From assembly GCA_016873515.1 (NCBI GenBank), contig VGXB01000001.1, positions 62,001 to 126,000 on the forward strand: a DNA stretch of 64,000 nucleotides. The letters run 5' to 3'. The notes beneath the pieces are model-generated. The model was not told the DNA's origin. It made no database searches and saw only the letters and a program-made list of their open reading frames with translations. Positions 22,355-31,617 of the stretch are shown in pieces. The DNA comes from Nitrospira sp. (lineage in GTDB: Bacteria > Nitrospirota > Nitrospiria > Nitrospirales > Nitrospiraceae). Each line of letters opens with the position of its first letter. Positions within the stretch are counted from its first letter, which is position 1. A program made the position numbers and the translations under genes.

Positions 22355-23254
22355 ATGCGTCTCTATGCTCTTTCAGCCGGGATTGAGGCGTCGACCGAGC
22401 GTTTCAGCGGGATTGTGCACAGCGTGTTCGTTCGAGCCTGCAATATCAGGCTTGAGACCGGCGCCCTGCTGACCCTGGTGTCTTCAGAAAAGCCCAACCT
22501 GCCCAATGGGCTGCGCATCGAAACACCGGCCCACTTCGCCTTTCCCGACTTTGTCCGCGTGGGAGAACCGGTTGCCTGTCGAGGAGGAACCGTCCGATTC
22601 GCACGGTCCGCTCTTTCTATCGATCTACGGACAGCCGTGTCTTGGAATATCGACCTCAACGGATTACGGATCGATCTTCACCGGCAGAATCAGGCTACAG
22701 CATGGACAGCCGCATGGAACACGCTGCGCCACCATCAGCGCGGGAATACGATGTTCGCGATGAGTGCGGCCTTGGCTGAGGGGGCCTGGGGCACCGTGTC
22801 TGCTCTCCTTGAAACAACTGCCGCGTTGCAATCGGAAGCGGCAGGCGCCGCCAGCGCGCCATTAATCGGGTTGGGGCCGGGTCTAACACCGGCCGGAGAT
22901 GATTTTCTGGTGGGGTACCTGGCCGGGCTGTGGAGCACAGCGGGCACTGACACTGCACGGCTGCGGTTTCTGGCATCGATGGGGCGTGGGCTGTCGGCAG
23001 CGGCCTCTCAGACCAATGTGATCAGTCACGCCTACATCCAATCCGCCGTCCGGGGATCTGCGTCAGAGTCGATCGCGCGGGTGGCGCAACAATTGGATCG
23101 GGCAGATGACATCGGCAGCGTCCGCGCGGCAACCCAGGCCGCCCTGCAGATCGGTCACAGCTCAGGGACCAACGGCGTGGCAGGATTGTTGTTCGGGTGT
23201 GCTGTCTGGACCCAGCCAGCAGTGCTGGCCTCTCGGTGCGTGGGAGGGGCGTGA
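22355..23254 (+). CDS. DUF2877 protein (AllH/YlbF-like)
   Basis: GLGPGLTPAGDDFLVGYLAGLW signature; adjacent to FdrA/DUF1116/carbamate kinase genes. Confidence 0.85.
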   Translation: MRLYALSAGIEASTERFSGIVHSVFVRACNIRLETGALLTLVSSEKPNLPNGLRIETPAHFAFPDFVRVGEPVACRGGTVRFARSALSIDLRTAVSWNIDLNGLRIDLHRQNQATAWTAAWNTLRHHQRGNTMFAMSAALAEGAWGTVSALLETTAALQSEAAGAASAPLIGLGPGLTPAGDDFLVGYLAGLWSTAGTDTARLRFLASMGRGLSAAASQTNVISHAYIQSAVRGSASESIARVAQQLDRADDIGSVRAATQAALQIGHSSGTNGVAGLLFGCAVWTQPAVLASRCVGGA

Positions 23255-23262
23255 GCTTGACT

Positions 23263-23272
23263 TTGTATACAA
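23263..23272. promoter_or_regulatory. Putative second GntR/FCD operator (TTGTATACAA)
   Basis: Identical 10-bp core to the site at 21538..21547; lies 9 nt after the DUF2877 stop. Confidence 0.55.
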
Positions 23273-23370
23273 TTATGTGTTCAATAAAGCCACCGGACAC
23301 ACCCGCGAGGCTGGTGCGATGATCACCAGTTTAGAAGTGCATCAACAATTACTCGTATGGAGATTGCGGC

Positions 23371-23715
23371 ATGACCCACGAAGCTATTTACGCACTATAT
23401 CCGCAAGTTGTTAAAATCTTTGATTCAACAGGGGCGTTTGATAAAGACGGCAACAAGGTTGAGATTGACTTAGCCGCCGTAAACGCATGGCAAGACCCAA
23501 GCGCTTACAAAGCTAAACGCGCCGCGCCCTATCCATCAGCGACTGACTATCTGGACGGCATCGTGAAGAACGATCACGCGCAGATCGACAAATACAGTGC
23601 GGACTGTCGCGCCGTGAAAGCGAAATATCCCAAAGTTGGAACGGCTGCGGTGCGAGGTGCCGCGTTCGCGAACAGGGGGGGAGGGGTCGCGAGGGGACGG
23701 TCACCGCATAATTGA
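23371..23715 (+). other. Phage-like ORF (tail-associated/XkdW-type C-terminal motif)
   Basis: MTHEAIYALYPQVVKIFDSTGAFDKDGNKVEIDLAAVNAW...AYKAKRAAPYPSATDYLDGIV...AVKAKYPK resembles small proteins common in tailed phages; locally lower GC than flanks. Confidence 0.5.
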
Positions 23716-23794
23716 CCGGCGGGACATCTCACCCGCCCAAGGCAGCGCGCCCGACACCGTCCATGGCGCGAACCATCGAGGGAAGGCCGCAGAA

Positions 23795-25345
23795 ATGGCC
23801 CGGGCGACTAAAGTGATCCGTAATTTCTATCATGATTCGGTCTCGCTCATGCAGCTCTCCTCCATGTTCGCCCAATTGCCCGGCGTGGAGCAGGCCGCAG
23901 CCATCATGGCCTCTGCAAACAACATCAATCTGCTCAAGGAAGCGGGCCTGGTGGCCGGAACCGTCGAGGCCGGTGCCAATGATTTGCTGATCGCGCTACA
24001 AGGCAGCGCTGAGGCACTCGATGCCGCCCTCGCCGCAGCCGAATCGACGCTGAAGCAGTCTGCTTCTACGGCCGGACAAGGAACATCCCGCACGATCGCT
24101 CCTCGCAGTCTTGAAATGGGTCTTGCGAATATGGTCGAGGGGAACCTCGCCGTGATTTCCACGCCGGGCGAATACGCTGCGGCCGAAGCATTCAAGGCGT
24201 TGCGCCTTGGCCTCCACGTGATGCTCTTCAGCGACAATGTTCAGTTGCAGGATGAAATCGCATTGAAACAGTTCGCACGGGACCGCGACCTGATCGTCAT
24301 GGGGCCCGAGTGCGGAACCGCCGTCATCAATGGCGTTCCGCTCGCGTTCGCCAACGTCGTCACGCGCGGAACGATCGGCGTTGTAGCTGCGTCGGGGACC
24401 GGTCTCCAACAGGTCATCTGCTTGATCGATCGATGGGGCCAGGGCATCTCACAAGCGATTGGCACAGGTAGCCATGACCTCCATAGAGCGGTCGGCGGGA
24501 TTTCCATGCTGCAGGGTCTCAAAGCCCTGGCTGCCGATCGATCCACCTCGGTGATCGTGCTCATCTCCAAGCCCCCGGACTCCGAAGTGGCAGAGCATGT
24601 CCTTGAGGCGGCGGGCAAAGCCGGAAAGCCGGTGGTGGTGAACTTTCTGGGGGCGGACCCTGCGCGCATCAGACGACCAAATGTGTTTCCCGCCGACACG
24701 CTGGAAGATGCCGCGAAGGCAGCGGTCGCACTCGCCGAGGGCAGACCGCCTGATCCAGCGCAGCCCGCCGGCTTCTTGCACGCGGTCCCATTCACCTGTA
24801 CCCCCGGCCAGCGCTATATTCGAGGTCTTTATAGCGGGGGAACATTCTGCTATGAAGCTTCGCTCCTCCTGAAGAAGAACGTGGGGCGGATTTATTCCAA
24901 CACTCCGGTGGAACCGGCAGACCGATTGCACGATGGATGGACCAGCCGGGAACATACGGTCATCGATCTGGGAGACGATCGCTTCACCAGAGGGCGCCCG
25001 CATCCCATGATCGATCATCGGCTGCGCAATGAACGCATTCTAAAAGAAGCGGCGGATCCGCAAGTGGCGGTGATCGTATTGGACATCGTGCTCGGCTATG
25101 GGTCGCATCCTGACCCGGCCGGCGAACTGGCGCCGGTGCTTCATCAGGCCACGGGCTTGGCCAGGAAGGCCGGCAGACAGTTGGCCGTGATCGGGTTTGT
25201 GTGCGGGACAGCATCAGACCCGCAAGGGTTGTCCACACAGGAAGACACGTTGCGGGGGGCAGGCATGATCCTGGCCGAGAGCAATGCGCAAGCGGTGCGC
25301 ATGGCCGCCGCCGTAGTGGCTGGCCAAACTGGAATGTCCTCATGA
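23795..25345 (+). CDS. FdrA-like acyl-CoA synthetase-fold protein (AllF-like carbamoyltransferase subunit)
   Basis: Likely ATG 23795; VIRNFYHDSVSLMQLSSMFAQLPGVEQAAAIMAS, GGTFCYEASLLL, FTRGRPHPMIDHRLRNERI. Confidence 0.88.
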   Translation: MARATKVIRNFYHDSVSLMQLSSMFAQLPGVEQAAAIMASANNINLLKEAGLVAGTVEAGANDLLIALQGSAEALDAALAAAESTLKQSASTAGQGTSRTIAPRSLEMGLANMVEGNLAVISTPGEYAAAEAFKALRLGLHVMLFSDNVQLQDEIALKQFARDRDLIVMGPECGTAVINGVPLAFANVVTRGTIGVVAASGTGLQQVICLIDRWGQGISQAIGTGSHDLHRAVGGISMLQGLKALAADRSTSVIVLISKPPDSEVAEHVLEAAGKAGKPVVVNFLGADPARIRRPNVFPADTLEDAAKAAVALAEGRPPDPAQPAGFLHAVPFTCTPGQRYIRGLYSGGTFCYEASLLLKKNVGRIYSNTPVEPADRLHDGWTSREHTVIDLGDDRFTRGRPHPMIDHRLRNERILKEAADPQVAVIVLDIVLGYGSHPDPAGELAPVLHQATGLARKAGRQLAVIGFVCGTASDPQGLSTQEDTLRGAGMILAESNAQAVRMAAAVVAGQTGMSS

Positions 25346-26757
25346 TGCAGACGTTGTTTCAGGAAAAGCTGCACGTGTTAAACGTCGGGCTGGCGTCCTT
25401 CGCGGAATCGATCGTCAAGGCAGGGGGGACAGCGCTACAGATCGAATGGGCTCCGCCAGCTCAGGGACAACAGAACGTTGCTCGCGCCCTGGCCCAGCTG
25501 GTGAACCGTCCTTCCGTCGAAGCAGCCAACCGAACGGCCTTCGACTTGTATCAATCGTCTCAACCGATTCTTCGGGACATCGGCATCGCAAGCGAGATGC
25601 TCCCCAACATGGGCAACCGCATGATTCTGCACGGCGGCCCTCCCATCGCCTGGCAGAACATGTGCGGCCCCATGAAGGGCGCCATTCTCGGCGCCATTCT
25701 CTATGAAGGGTGGGCGAAGGATACGGCCGGCGCAACGGCCTTGGCTGCTGGCGGCGACATTGTCTTTGAACCGTGCCACCACCACGCTGCCGTGGGGCCC
25801 ATGGCCGGCGTGATCAGCCCATCCATGCCGGTTTGGATGGTCGTCGATACGGCGCATAATCGTCCCTCGTTCAGCAATTTCAACGAAGGACTCGGACAGG
25901 TGCTCAGATTCGGCGCCAATGGTCCGGATGTGATCGACCGGCTCAGATGGATAGAACAGACGCTCGCGCCGACCCTGCGGGCCGGGATAGAGATCCTTGG
26001 CGGCATCGATCTCAAGCCCTTGATGGCGCAGGCCCTACACATGGGCGACGAAGTGCATAATCGCAATGTCGCGGCATCGTCTCTGTTGCTCAAGCGGCTG
26101 ATCACGGCGCTCTTAAAAACACAGGCGTCGTCGCCCGACATTGCCGCAGCCGTGGACTTCGTCGCCGGAAACGATCACTTCTTTTTGAATCTCTCCATGG
26201 CTGCGTGCAAAGCCATGCTCGATGCCGCTCAAGGCGTCCCCGGTAGCAGCATGGTCACGGCGATGGCGCGCAATGGCGTCGAATTTGGCATCCGCGTCAG
26301 CGGCATGGGAGAACGCTGGTTCACCGCGCCGGCGCCGATCGTAGACGGACTCTTTTTCCCCGGCTTCACGATGGCGGACGCGGCGCCGGATTTGGGAGAC
26401 AGCGCGATCACTGAGACGGCCGGTGTCGGCGGCTTTGCCATGGCAGCGGCCCCGGCCATCGTCAAGTTCGTCGGCGGCGCGCCGCAGGATGCGATCGACA
26501 ATACCATGGCGATGGCCCACATCACGATCGGCTGCAATGAGGCGTTTACGCTGCCGCCGATGAATTTCGCCGGGTCGCCGGCTGGAATTGACATTCGCAA
26601 AGTCGTCGATACGGGCATTCTGCCGATCATCAATACGGGAATCGCCCATCGTGAGGCGGGCGTTGGGCAGATCGGAGCCGGTATCACTCGGGCTCCCTTG
26701 GCCTGTTTCACACAGGCCGTGTCCGCACTGGCAGCGCGCGTCTGCGGTACTCGGTAA
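25342..26757 (+). CDS. DUF1116 protein (AllG/YlbE-like carbamoyltransferase subunit)
   Basis: ATGA overlap with fdrA stop; ILHGGPPIAWQNMCGPMKGAILGAILYEGWA, GGIDLKPLMAQALHMGDEVHNRN. Confidence 0.88.
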   Translation: MMQTLFQEKLHVLNVGLASFAESIVKAGGTALQIEWAPPAQGQQNVARALAQLVNRPSVEAANRTAFDLYQSSQPILRDIGIASEMLPNMGNRMILHGGPPIAWQNMCGPMKGAILGAILYEGWAKDTAGATALAAGGDIVFEPCHHHAAVGPMAGVISPSMPVWMVVDTAHNRPSFSNFNEGLGQVLRFGANGPDVIDRLRWIEQTLAPTLRAGIEILGGIDLKPLMAQALHMGDEVHNRNVAASSLLLKRLITALLKTQASSPDIAAAVDFVAGNDHFFLNLSMAACKAMLDAAQGVPGSSMVTAMARNGVEFGIRVSGMGERWFTAPAPIVDGLFFPGFTMADAAPDLGDSAITETAGVGGFAMAAAPAIVKFVGGAPQDAIDNTMAMAHITIGCNEAFTLPPMNFAGSPAGIDIRKVVDTGILPIINTGIAHREAGVGQIGAGITRAPLACFTQAVSALAARVCGTR

Positions 26758-26768
26758 TCGCAAAGGAA

Positions 26769-27755
26769 ATGACCATGGAACATACCCACAAACTCGCTGT
26801 GGTCGCAGTCGGGGGCAATGCGTTAATCCGAGACAAACACCACGAATCGATTCCCGATCAAAGCCGCGAAGCGGCTCGCACCGTCCATCACATCGTGGAC
26901 ATGATTGTGGCTGGATGGAACGTGGTGATCACCCACGGAAGTGGTCCGCAGGTCGGATTCATTCTGCGCCGCTCAGAGTTGGCGTTGGAAGAAGTCCCTC
27001 CCGTACCGATGGATTATGCTGATGCGGACCTGCAGGGGGGGATCGGATACATGTTTCTGAAAGCCCTCTATAACGAATTTCGCATGCAGAAGCTCGATCG
27101 GAAAGCCGTGGCGATCGTCACGCAAACCTTGGTCGACCAGCATGACCCGGCATTTGCCGACCCCTCCAAGCCGATCGGATCGCAGATGGACGAACAGACT
27201 GCGCACCGACTCGCATCCCGCCAAGGGTGGACGGTCAAGGAGGACGCCGGACGCGGGTGGCGCCGAGTAGTGCCGTCGCCGTTGCCAACGGCGATCGTCG
27301 AACTGGCGGCTATCCAAACACTGGTGCGCGCGGGATTCGTCGTTATTGCCTGCGGCGGCGGGGGCATCCCTGTGATTGACAACGAAGAAGGAGGATTGAC
27401 TGGGGTCGAAGCGGTTATCGACAAAGACCTGGCATCAAGTCTCCTCGCCCGTGGTATCGGTGCCGATTTGTTGGTGATCTCTACGGGAGTCGAGAAGGTG
27501 GCCATCAATTTCAACAGACCGAATCAGCAATGGCTGGATCGCATGACTCTCGACGACGCGAAGCGCCATCTTGCAGACAACCAATTCGACAAGGGCAGCA
27601 TGGGGCCGAAGATTCAGGCAATCATCGAATTTTTGGAAGGAGGTGGACGCGCGGGTTTGATCACCGATCCGCCCAATATCGGTCGGGCGCTAGCTGGCAA
27701 GACAGGGACGTTCATCATACGGGATGGAGCGGCACCGCGCACATTCCCCAACTAA
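26769..27755 (+). CDS. Carbamate kinase
   Basis: VVAVGGNALIRDKHHESIPDQ, THGSGPQVGFILRRSELA, CGGGGIPVIDNEEGGLTGVEAVIDKDLASSLLA. Confidence 0.95.
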   Translation: MTMEHTHKLAVVAVGGNALIRDKHHESIPDQSREAARTVHHIVDMIVAGWNVVITHGSGPQVGFILRRSELALEEVPPVPMDYADADLQGGIGYMFLKALYNEFRMQKLDRKAVAIVTQTLVDQHDPAFADPSKPIGSQMDEQTAHRLASRQGWTVKEDAGRGWRRVVPSPLPTAIVELAAIQTLVRAGFVVIACGGGGIPVIDNEEGGLTGVEAVIDKDLASSLLARGIGADLLVISTGVEKVAINFNRPNQQWLDRMTLDDAKRHLADNQFDKGSMGPKIQAIIEFLEGGGRAGLITDPPNIGRALAGKTGTFIIRDGAAPRTFPN

Positions 27756-27764
27756 GGAGGACCT

Positions 27765-28898
27765 ATGTCTACATCAAACAAACTCACCCGGCGCCAGCTT
27801 CTTACAGGAACCGCGGCGGCCGGCGCGCTGGGACTGTGGGGTGGCTTGCCCTGGCCCGACCGAGCCTGGGGAGCGGATAAGGTCAAGATGGGATTCATCT
27901 TCGTCGGACCGCGAGACGACTATGGCTACAACCAGGCCCATTTTGAGGGGAAATCGGCGGTGGCCAAGCTCGACTGGGTGAAGGCCTTCGATGAAGAAAA
28001 AGTGCCTGAGACCATCGAGGTCCAAAAAACCATGGAAAGCATGGTCAAGCTGGACGGCGCCCAGGTTCTCTTTCCAACATCATTTGGGTATTTCGACCCG
28101 CACATTCTCAAAGTCGCGCCCCAATTTCCCAACATCCAGTTTCTTCATTGCGGCGGGCTCTATCAAGAAGGCAAACATCCCCAAAACGTCGGGAGTTACT
28201 TTGGCTACATCGATGAATCGCAGTATGTGGCCGGCATCGTAGCCGGGGGGATGAGCAAAAGTGGGAAGTTGGGATTCGTGGCGGCGAAGCCGATTCCGCA
28301 AGTCTTGCGCAATATCAACAACTATACACTTGGCGCCCGTAGCATCAAACCCAACACAACGGTCAATGTGATCTTCACCGGCGACTGGTCATTGCCGGTC
28401 CGCGAAGCGGAAGCAACCAATAGTTTGGTTGACCAAGGGATCGATGTCATTACCTGCCATGTCGACAGCCCTAAGGTCGTCATCACGACGGCCGAAAAGC
28501 GTGGCATCTATTGCACCGGGTATCACTGCAACCAATCCAAGCTTGCCCCTAAAGGGTATCTCACAGGTGCAGAATGGAACTGGGCCAAGGTCTACATGGA
28601 TTATGCCGAGTTGATCCGCAACAGACAGCCGATTCCTCACCTCGTACGAGGCGGCTTGAAGCAAGGACTTGTGAAGGTCTCGGAGTATCATCAAATCGTG
28701 CCCGGAGCCGTTCGTAATCAAGCCGAGGCGGCAAAGGCAAAATTCATGAGCGGCTCGATGGTCGTGTATAAAGGACCGATCAAAGACAATACGGGCCGCG
28801 TCGTCATCGCAGCTGGGAAGGAACATGTCCAGACGGATATCTGGCTGGAAAGTATGGATTGGCTGGTGGAAGGAGTCGTCGGCTCAACCAAGTCATGA
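27765..28898 (+). CDS. BMP-family ABC transporter substrate-binding protein, Tat-type signal
   Basis: TRRQLLTGTAAAGALG signal; VKMGFIFVGPRDDYGYNQAHFEGKSAV BMP/PnrA-like fold. Confidence 0.9.
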   Translation: MSTSNKLTRRQLLTGTAAAGALGLWGGLPWPDRAWGADKVKMGFIFVGPRDDYGYNQAHFEGKSAVAKLDWVKAFDEEKVPETIEVQKTMESMVKLDGAQVLFPTSFGYFDPHILKVAPQFPNIQFLHCGGLYQEGKHPQNVGSYFGYIDESQYVAGIVAGGMSKSGKLGFVAAKPIPQVLRNINNYTLGARSIKPNTTVNVIFTGDWSLPVREAEATNSLVDQGIDVITCHVDSPKVVITTAEKRGIYCTGYHCNQSKLAPKGYLTGAEWNWAKVYMDYAELIRNRQPIPHLVRGGLKQGLVKVSEYHQIVPGAVRNQAEAAKAKFMSGSMVVYKGPIKDNTGRVVIAAGKEHVQTDIWLESMDWLVEGVVGSTKS

Positions 28899-29959
28899 GC
28901 AAAGGTATACCGCATGCTCTGAATAAGGTGGTGGAGCCGTTCCTCATCATCGTCGGGTCCTTGTCGATCTCGATGATGCTGTTCGGCGCTTTTGTCGCCG
29001 CGGCGGGAGCAAATCCGTTCGAGGTCTATCAGACGATGTACCGGGCTGCGTTCGGAACATCGTTTTCGTGGCAAAACACGCTGATTCGAGCAGCGCCGTT
29101 GATGCTGACGGCCCTCTGTACGGCGCTTCCCGGTTATCTGGGGCTGATTATCATCGGTGGAGAGGGGGCCGTGGTCATGGGCGGCCTCTTCGCGGCCATC
29201 GTGGCCCTGACCATGCCCAACGCCCCTCCCATGGTCGTCCTGACAACCATGGCGCTCGCCGGCATGGCGGCCGGCGCGATCTGGCTCGCCATCGGCGGGG
29301 CGCTGCGGCACTATCGCGCCGTAAATGAGACGATCAGTAGCCTGTTACTGAATTATATCGCGATTGCACTGTTGAACCACCTCGTTACCAGTACATTTCG
29401 AGATTCGGAGAGTCTCAATCATCCCTCGACGCATCATATCGGAGAGGCCAATATGATCGGCCTCATTCCCGGAACGGACCTCCATTGGGGATTGGTATTC
29501 GGCATCGTGGCCTGCGTCCTCTCGTGGTTTCTCATGCACCACACGGTCTTCGGTTTTGCATCTCAAATCGCAGGGGGCAATGTGCGCGCCGCCCAAATCG
29601 CGGGGTTGCCTGTTGGGCGGTTGATTCTCATCGTGTGCTGCGTGGCCGGAGCGGCCGGCGGGTTGGCGGGCATGGTGGAAGTCGCGGCCATCCACGGCAG
29701 AGCCAACGATACGCTCAACGCCAACTACGGCTATGCCGGCATTCTCGTCGCGTTCGTCGCGCGGAACAATCCGCTGGCCATCATACCGGTCGCCGTGCTG
29801 TTGGGGGGAATCCGAGCGAGCAGCGGATTGTTGCAGCGCGCTCATGAGCTTCCGGATGCGACCGTACTCGTCATGCAGGGCATCATCTTCCTCGTCATTT
29901 TGTTTAGCGAAACGCTCTACGGCCGCTTTTCTCGCATGCCGAAGCAAGGAGCCGTATGA
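28895..29959 (+). CDS. ABC transporter permease (BMP-type importer)
   Basis: Polytopic membrane protein; ATGA overlap with upstream SBP gene. Confidence 0.9.
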   Translation: MSKGIPHALNKVVEPFLIIVGSLSISMMLFGAFVAAAGANPFEVYQTMYRAAFGTSFSWQNTLIRAAPLMLTALCTALPGYLGLIIIGGEGAVVMGGLFAAIVALTMPNAPPMVVLTTMALAGMAAGAIWLAIGGALRHYRAVNETISSLLLNYIAIALLNHLVTSTFRDSESLNHPSTHHIGEANMIGLIPGTDLHWGLVFGIVACVLSWFLMHHTVFGFASQIAGGNVRAAQIAGLPVGRLILIVCCVAGAAGGLAGMVEVAAIHGRANDTLNANYGYAGILVAFVARNNPLAIIPVAVLLGGIRASSGLLQRAHELPDATVLVMQGIIFLVILFSETLYGRFSRMPKQGAV

Positions 29960-30876
29960 TGGATGTCGGTTGGTGGGGCGTACTCATCGCGGTTCTCGGA
30001 GGAGCGATTCGAATCGGTACTCCGTTTCTCTTCGTCTCGCTGGGTGAATGCCTGACGGAGAAAAGTGGCCGCATCAATTTGGGCCTTGAAGGCACGCTGG
30101 TCATGGGCGCGATGACGGGCTATGCCGTTTCACTGCACAGTGGGTCTCCCTGGTTGGGAGTGCTGTGTGCTGGATTGGCCGGCATGACGCTCGGCGCCTT
30201 GCACAGTTGGCTGTGCAGCTTCAAACGCGTGAACGATATTGCCGTTGGGATCGCGATGATGCTGTTTGGCACCGGACTGGCGTTCTTTCTCGGGAAGCCA
30301 TACATCCAACCATCTGCGCCTCGGCTGCCGTCCATCGACCTCGGCGCATGGAGCGATATTCCGCAACTTCAGGCGGCCCTCCAAATCAATGCATTGTTCT
30401 TGATAGGAATCGTTGTGGCGGTTGTACTCGCCTGGATGTTGAAGCACACGGCCTGGGGGCTCAAGGTCCGGGTCGTCGGCGAAAGCGCGGATGCGGCGCG
30501 TGCCCTTGGCCTACCGGTCCATCGCATCCGTATCCTCAGCACGGCCCAGGGGGGATTCTTAGCAGGGATCGGAGGGTCATATTTGTCCCTCTACTATCCG
30601 TTCAACTGGAGTGAAGGCCTATCGAGCGGACAGGGACTGATGGCGGTGGCCCTCGTCATCTTCGCGCGTTGGCACCCGATAGGCTGTCTTTGGGTCTCGC
30701 TGTTGTGGGGAGGGGCCGCCGCACTGGGACCGTCCTTACAATCCGTCGGCATCACCGGGGGCTACTACATTTTCAACGCGATTCCGTACATCATGACTTT
30801 GGCCGTGATGATCATCACCTGTTCGCCCAAACGTACGCTTGTCGGAGTACCCCATGACCTGACGGTCAGTCGGTAG
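29956..30876 (+). CDS. ABC transporter permease (BMP-type importer)
   Basis: GTPFLFVSLGECLTEKSGRINLGLEGTLVMGAMTGY, classical BMP-importer permease motif. Confidence 0.92.
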   Translation: MMDVGWWGVLIAVLGGAIRIGTPFLFVSLGECLTEKSGRINLGLEGTLVMGAMTGYAVSLHSGSPWLGVLCAGLAGMTLGALHSWLCSFKRVNDIAVGIAMMLFGTGLAFFLGKPYIQPSAPRLPSIDLGAWSDIPQLQAALQINALFLIGIVVAVVLAWMLKHTAWGLKVRVVGESADAARALGLPVHRIRILSTAQGGFLAGIGGSYLSLYYPFNWSEGLSSGQGLMAVALVIFARWHPIGCLWVSLLWGGAAALGPSLQSVGITGGYYIFNAIPYIMTLAVMIITCSPKRTLVGVPHDLTVSR

Positions 30877-30936
30877 GCAATCAGGATGATCGGGACTTGA
30901 ATAAACCTTAATCCAGAAATCGATGAGAGGTGTACT

Positions 30937-31617
30937 ATGACGCGATATATCGCATCCGACCCCTACCCCTATCCCTATAACGGCGATCTCCGGCCGGACA
31001 ACTCGGTTTTTCTCATTATCGATATGCAGACCGACTTTTGCGGCAAAGGCGGCTATGTCGACAAGATGGGCTATGACATTTCGCTTACTCGCGCACCGAT
31101 CGCGCATATCCTCAAAGTGCTGTCGCTAGCACGAGCCATCGGTATGCATGTGTTTCACACCAGAGAGGGACATAGGCCCGACCTGTCGGATTTGCCAGAT
31201 AACAAGCGCTGGCGGAGCCGCCGCATCGGAGCCGGAATTGGTGATCCGGGTCCTTGCGGCAAGATACTGGTACGGGGCGAGCCCGGCTGGGACATCATTC
31301 CGGAATTGGCTCCGAAGGTGGGCGAACCGATCATCGATAAGCCCGGCAAGGGCTCGTTCTGGGCGACCGATTTGGAAATGTTGTTGCGGCTCCGTGGCAT
31401 CCAGAATGTGCTCTTGGCAGGCATCACCACCGATGTCTGTGTCCACACCACGATGCGGGAAGCCAACGATCGGGGCTTCGAATGTCTCCTGCTGGAAGAC
31501 TGTTGCGGGGCGACTGATTACACAAACCATCAGGCCGCGCTCAAGATGATCAAGATGCAGGGCGGTGTATTCGGCGCCGTGGCAAAATCGGACGCCTTAC
31601 TGGAAGCCTTGTCATGA
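30937..31617 (+). CDS. biuH: Isochorismatase-fold amidohydrolase, probable biuret amidohydrolase
   Basis: [83 protein letters not shown]; strongly reminiscent of characterised BiuH with Asp/Lys/Cys triad intact. Confidence 0.75.
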   Translation: MTRYIASDPYPYPYNGDLRPDNSVFLIIDMQTDFCGKGGYVDKMGYDISLTRAPIAHILKVLSLARAIGMHVFHTREGHRPDLSDLPDNKRWRSRRIGAGIGDPGPCGKILVRGEPGWDIIPELAPKVGEPIIDKPGKGSFWATDLEMLLRLRGIQNVLLAGITTDVCVHTTMREANDRGFECLLLEDCCGATDYTNHQAALKMIKMQGGVFGAVAKSDALLEALS

